From NCBI GenBank assembly GCA_944375845.1, contig CALWAW010000068.1, positions 1-50,847 of the forward strand: 50,847 nucleotides of DNA, read 5' to 3'. Shown one piece after another: positions 50,799-50,847 of this stretch; position 1 is the first letter of the stretch, and the number at the start of each line of letters is the position of its first letter. The notes below the pieces were generated by a model. That model was not told where the DNA came from and searched no databases. It saw only the letters and a list, made by a program, of their open reading frames with translations. The position numbers and the translations under genes are program-made. The DNA is from an uncultured Lachnospiraceae bacterium. Lineage in GTDB: Bacteria > Bacillota > Clostridia > Lachnospirales > Lachnospiraceae.

Positions 50799-50847
50799 AT
50801 GGTGAAGCATTTAGTAAGCTGGAAATTCAAGCCTGAGGTATCCGACG
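50799..50847 (+). CDS. Dabb-domain-like protein, 3'-truncated by window edge
   Basis: Only 16 codons are visible, MVKHLVSWKFKPEVSD, which match the start of stress-responsive Dabb (dimeric alpha/beta barrel) proteins (typically M-x-x-H-x-V-x-(W/F)-K). AAGGAGG at 50783-50789 lies nine bases before ATG 50799, so it is a real gene start. It is 17 bases after the flavoprotein pair and may belong to that operon. Confidence 0.6.
   Translation, partial: MVKHLVSWKFKPEVSD

Overview
The window looks like chromosomal DNA from a spore-forming, GC-rich member of the Clostridia, most likely Lachnospiraceae or a close relative. The reasons are the dxr-rseP-ispG-polC order, a compact mraZ-type division/wall cluster running into ftsZ-spoIIGA-sigE-sigG, a CIRCE-controlled groESL operon, a LexA-type box at dinB, and strong G/C third-position preference. 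This is inferred from gene content and order; no 16S gene is present. No prophage, insertion sequence or CRISPR array was found. Almost all of the window is coding, with short gaps holding promoters and terminators.

Region by region: (1) 1-7648, isoprenoid and replication genes: a 5'-truncated dxr, an rseP/rasP site-2 protease with two PDZ-like segments, ispG and polC. (2) 7684-11906: a CsoR-type regulator just upstream of a large leucine-rich-repeat surface protein with a PPTGD sorting signal, then tRNA-Pro(CGG), tRNA-Glu(CTC) and tRNA-Val(CAC), a YbaK/ProX-type prolyl-tRNA editing protein on the minus strand, and an unknown membrane protein. (3) 11963-23489, the dcw cluster: mraZ, rsmH, an ftsL-like gene, two tandem class B penicillin-binding proteins, mraY, murD, ftsW/spoVE, divIB/ftsQ and ftsZ. 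A promoter and five MraZ-type boxes precede it. murE, murF, murG, murB and murC are absent here. (4) 23532-26885, early and forespore sporulation control: spoIIGA, sigE, an inserted lipoprotein gene and sigG. (5) 26836-33046: dinB (minus) divergent from topB across a LexA-like box, then a GtrA-family protein, glnS and an SGNH hydrolase. (6) 33063-35650: a small acidic membrane protein (minus) and groES-groEL behind CIRCE. (7) 35686-43218: a UroD-family protein with a Gfo/Idh/MocA oxidoreductase, guaB, a VanW-family protein, a diaminopimelate decarboxylase and a HAD phosphatase. (8) 43304-48350, the least explained part: five same-strand genes encoding zinc-ribbon/YARHG, degenerate CpaE/MinD-like, DUF6382-like/FHA, zinc-ribbon/54-bp-repeat and zinc-ribbon/multi-TM proteins. 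(9) 48421-50847: an NfnAB/GltD-like flavoprotein pair and the first codons of a Dabb-like gene.

The best candidate for a poorly described system is region 8. Three of its proteins share an N-terminal zinc ribbon, a Q/G/Y/P-rich low-complexity linker and membrane segments, and they surround an FHA phosphopeptide reader and a P-loop-like protein without the usual lysine. Other points worth checking are the spoIIG-like promoter with a 21-bp spacer and Spo0A-like boxes, the 206-nt spoIIGA/sigE overlap, the KTA in place of KTG in the second PBP, the lipoprotein gene between sigE and sigG, and the palindrome in front of sigG.
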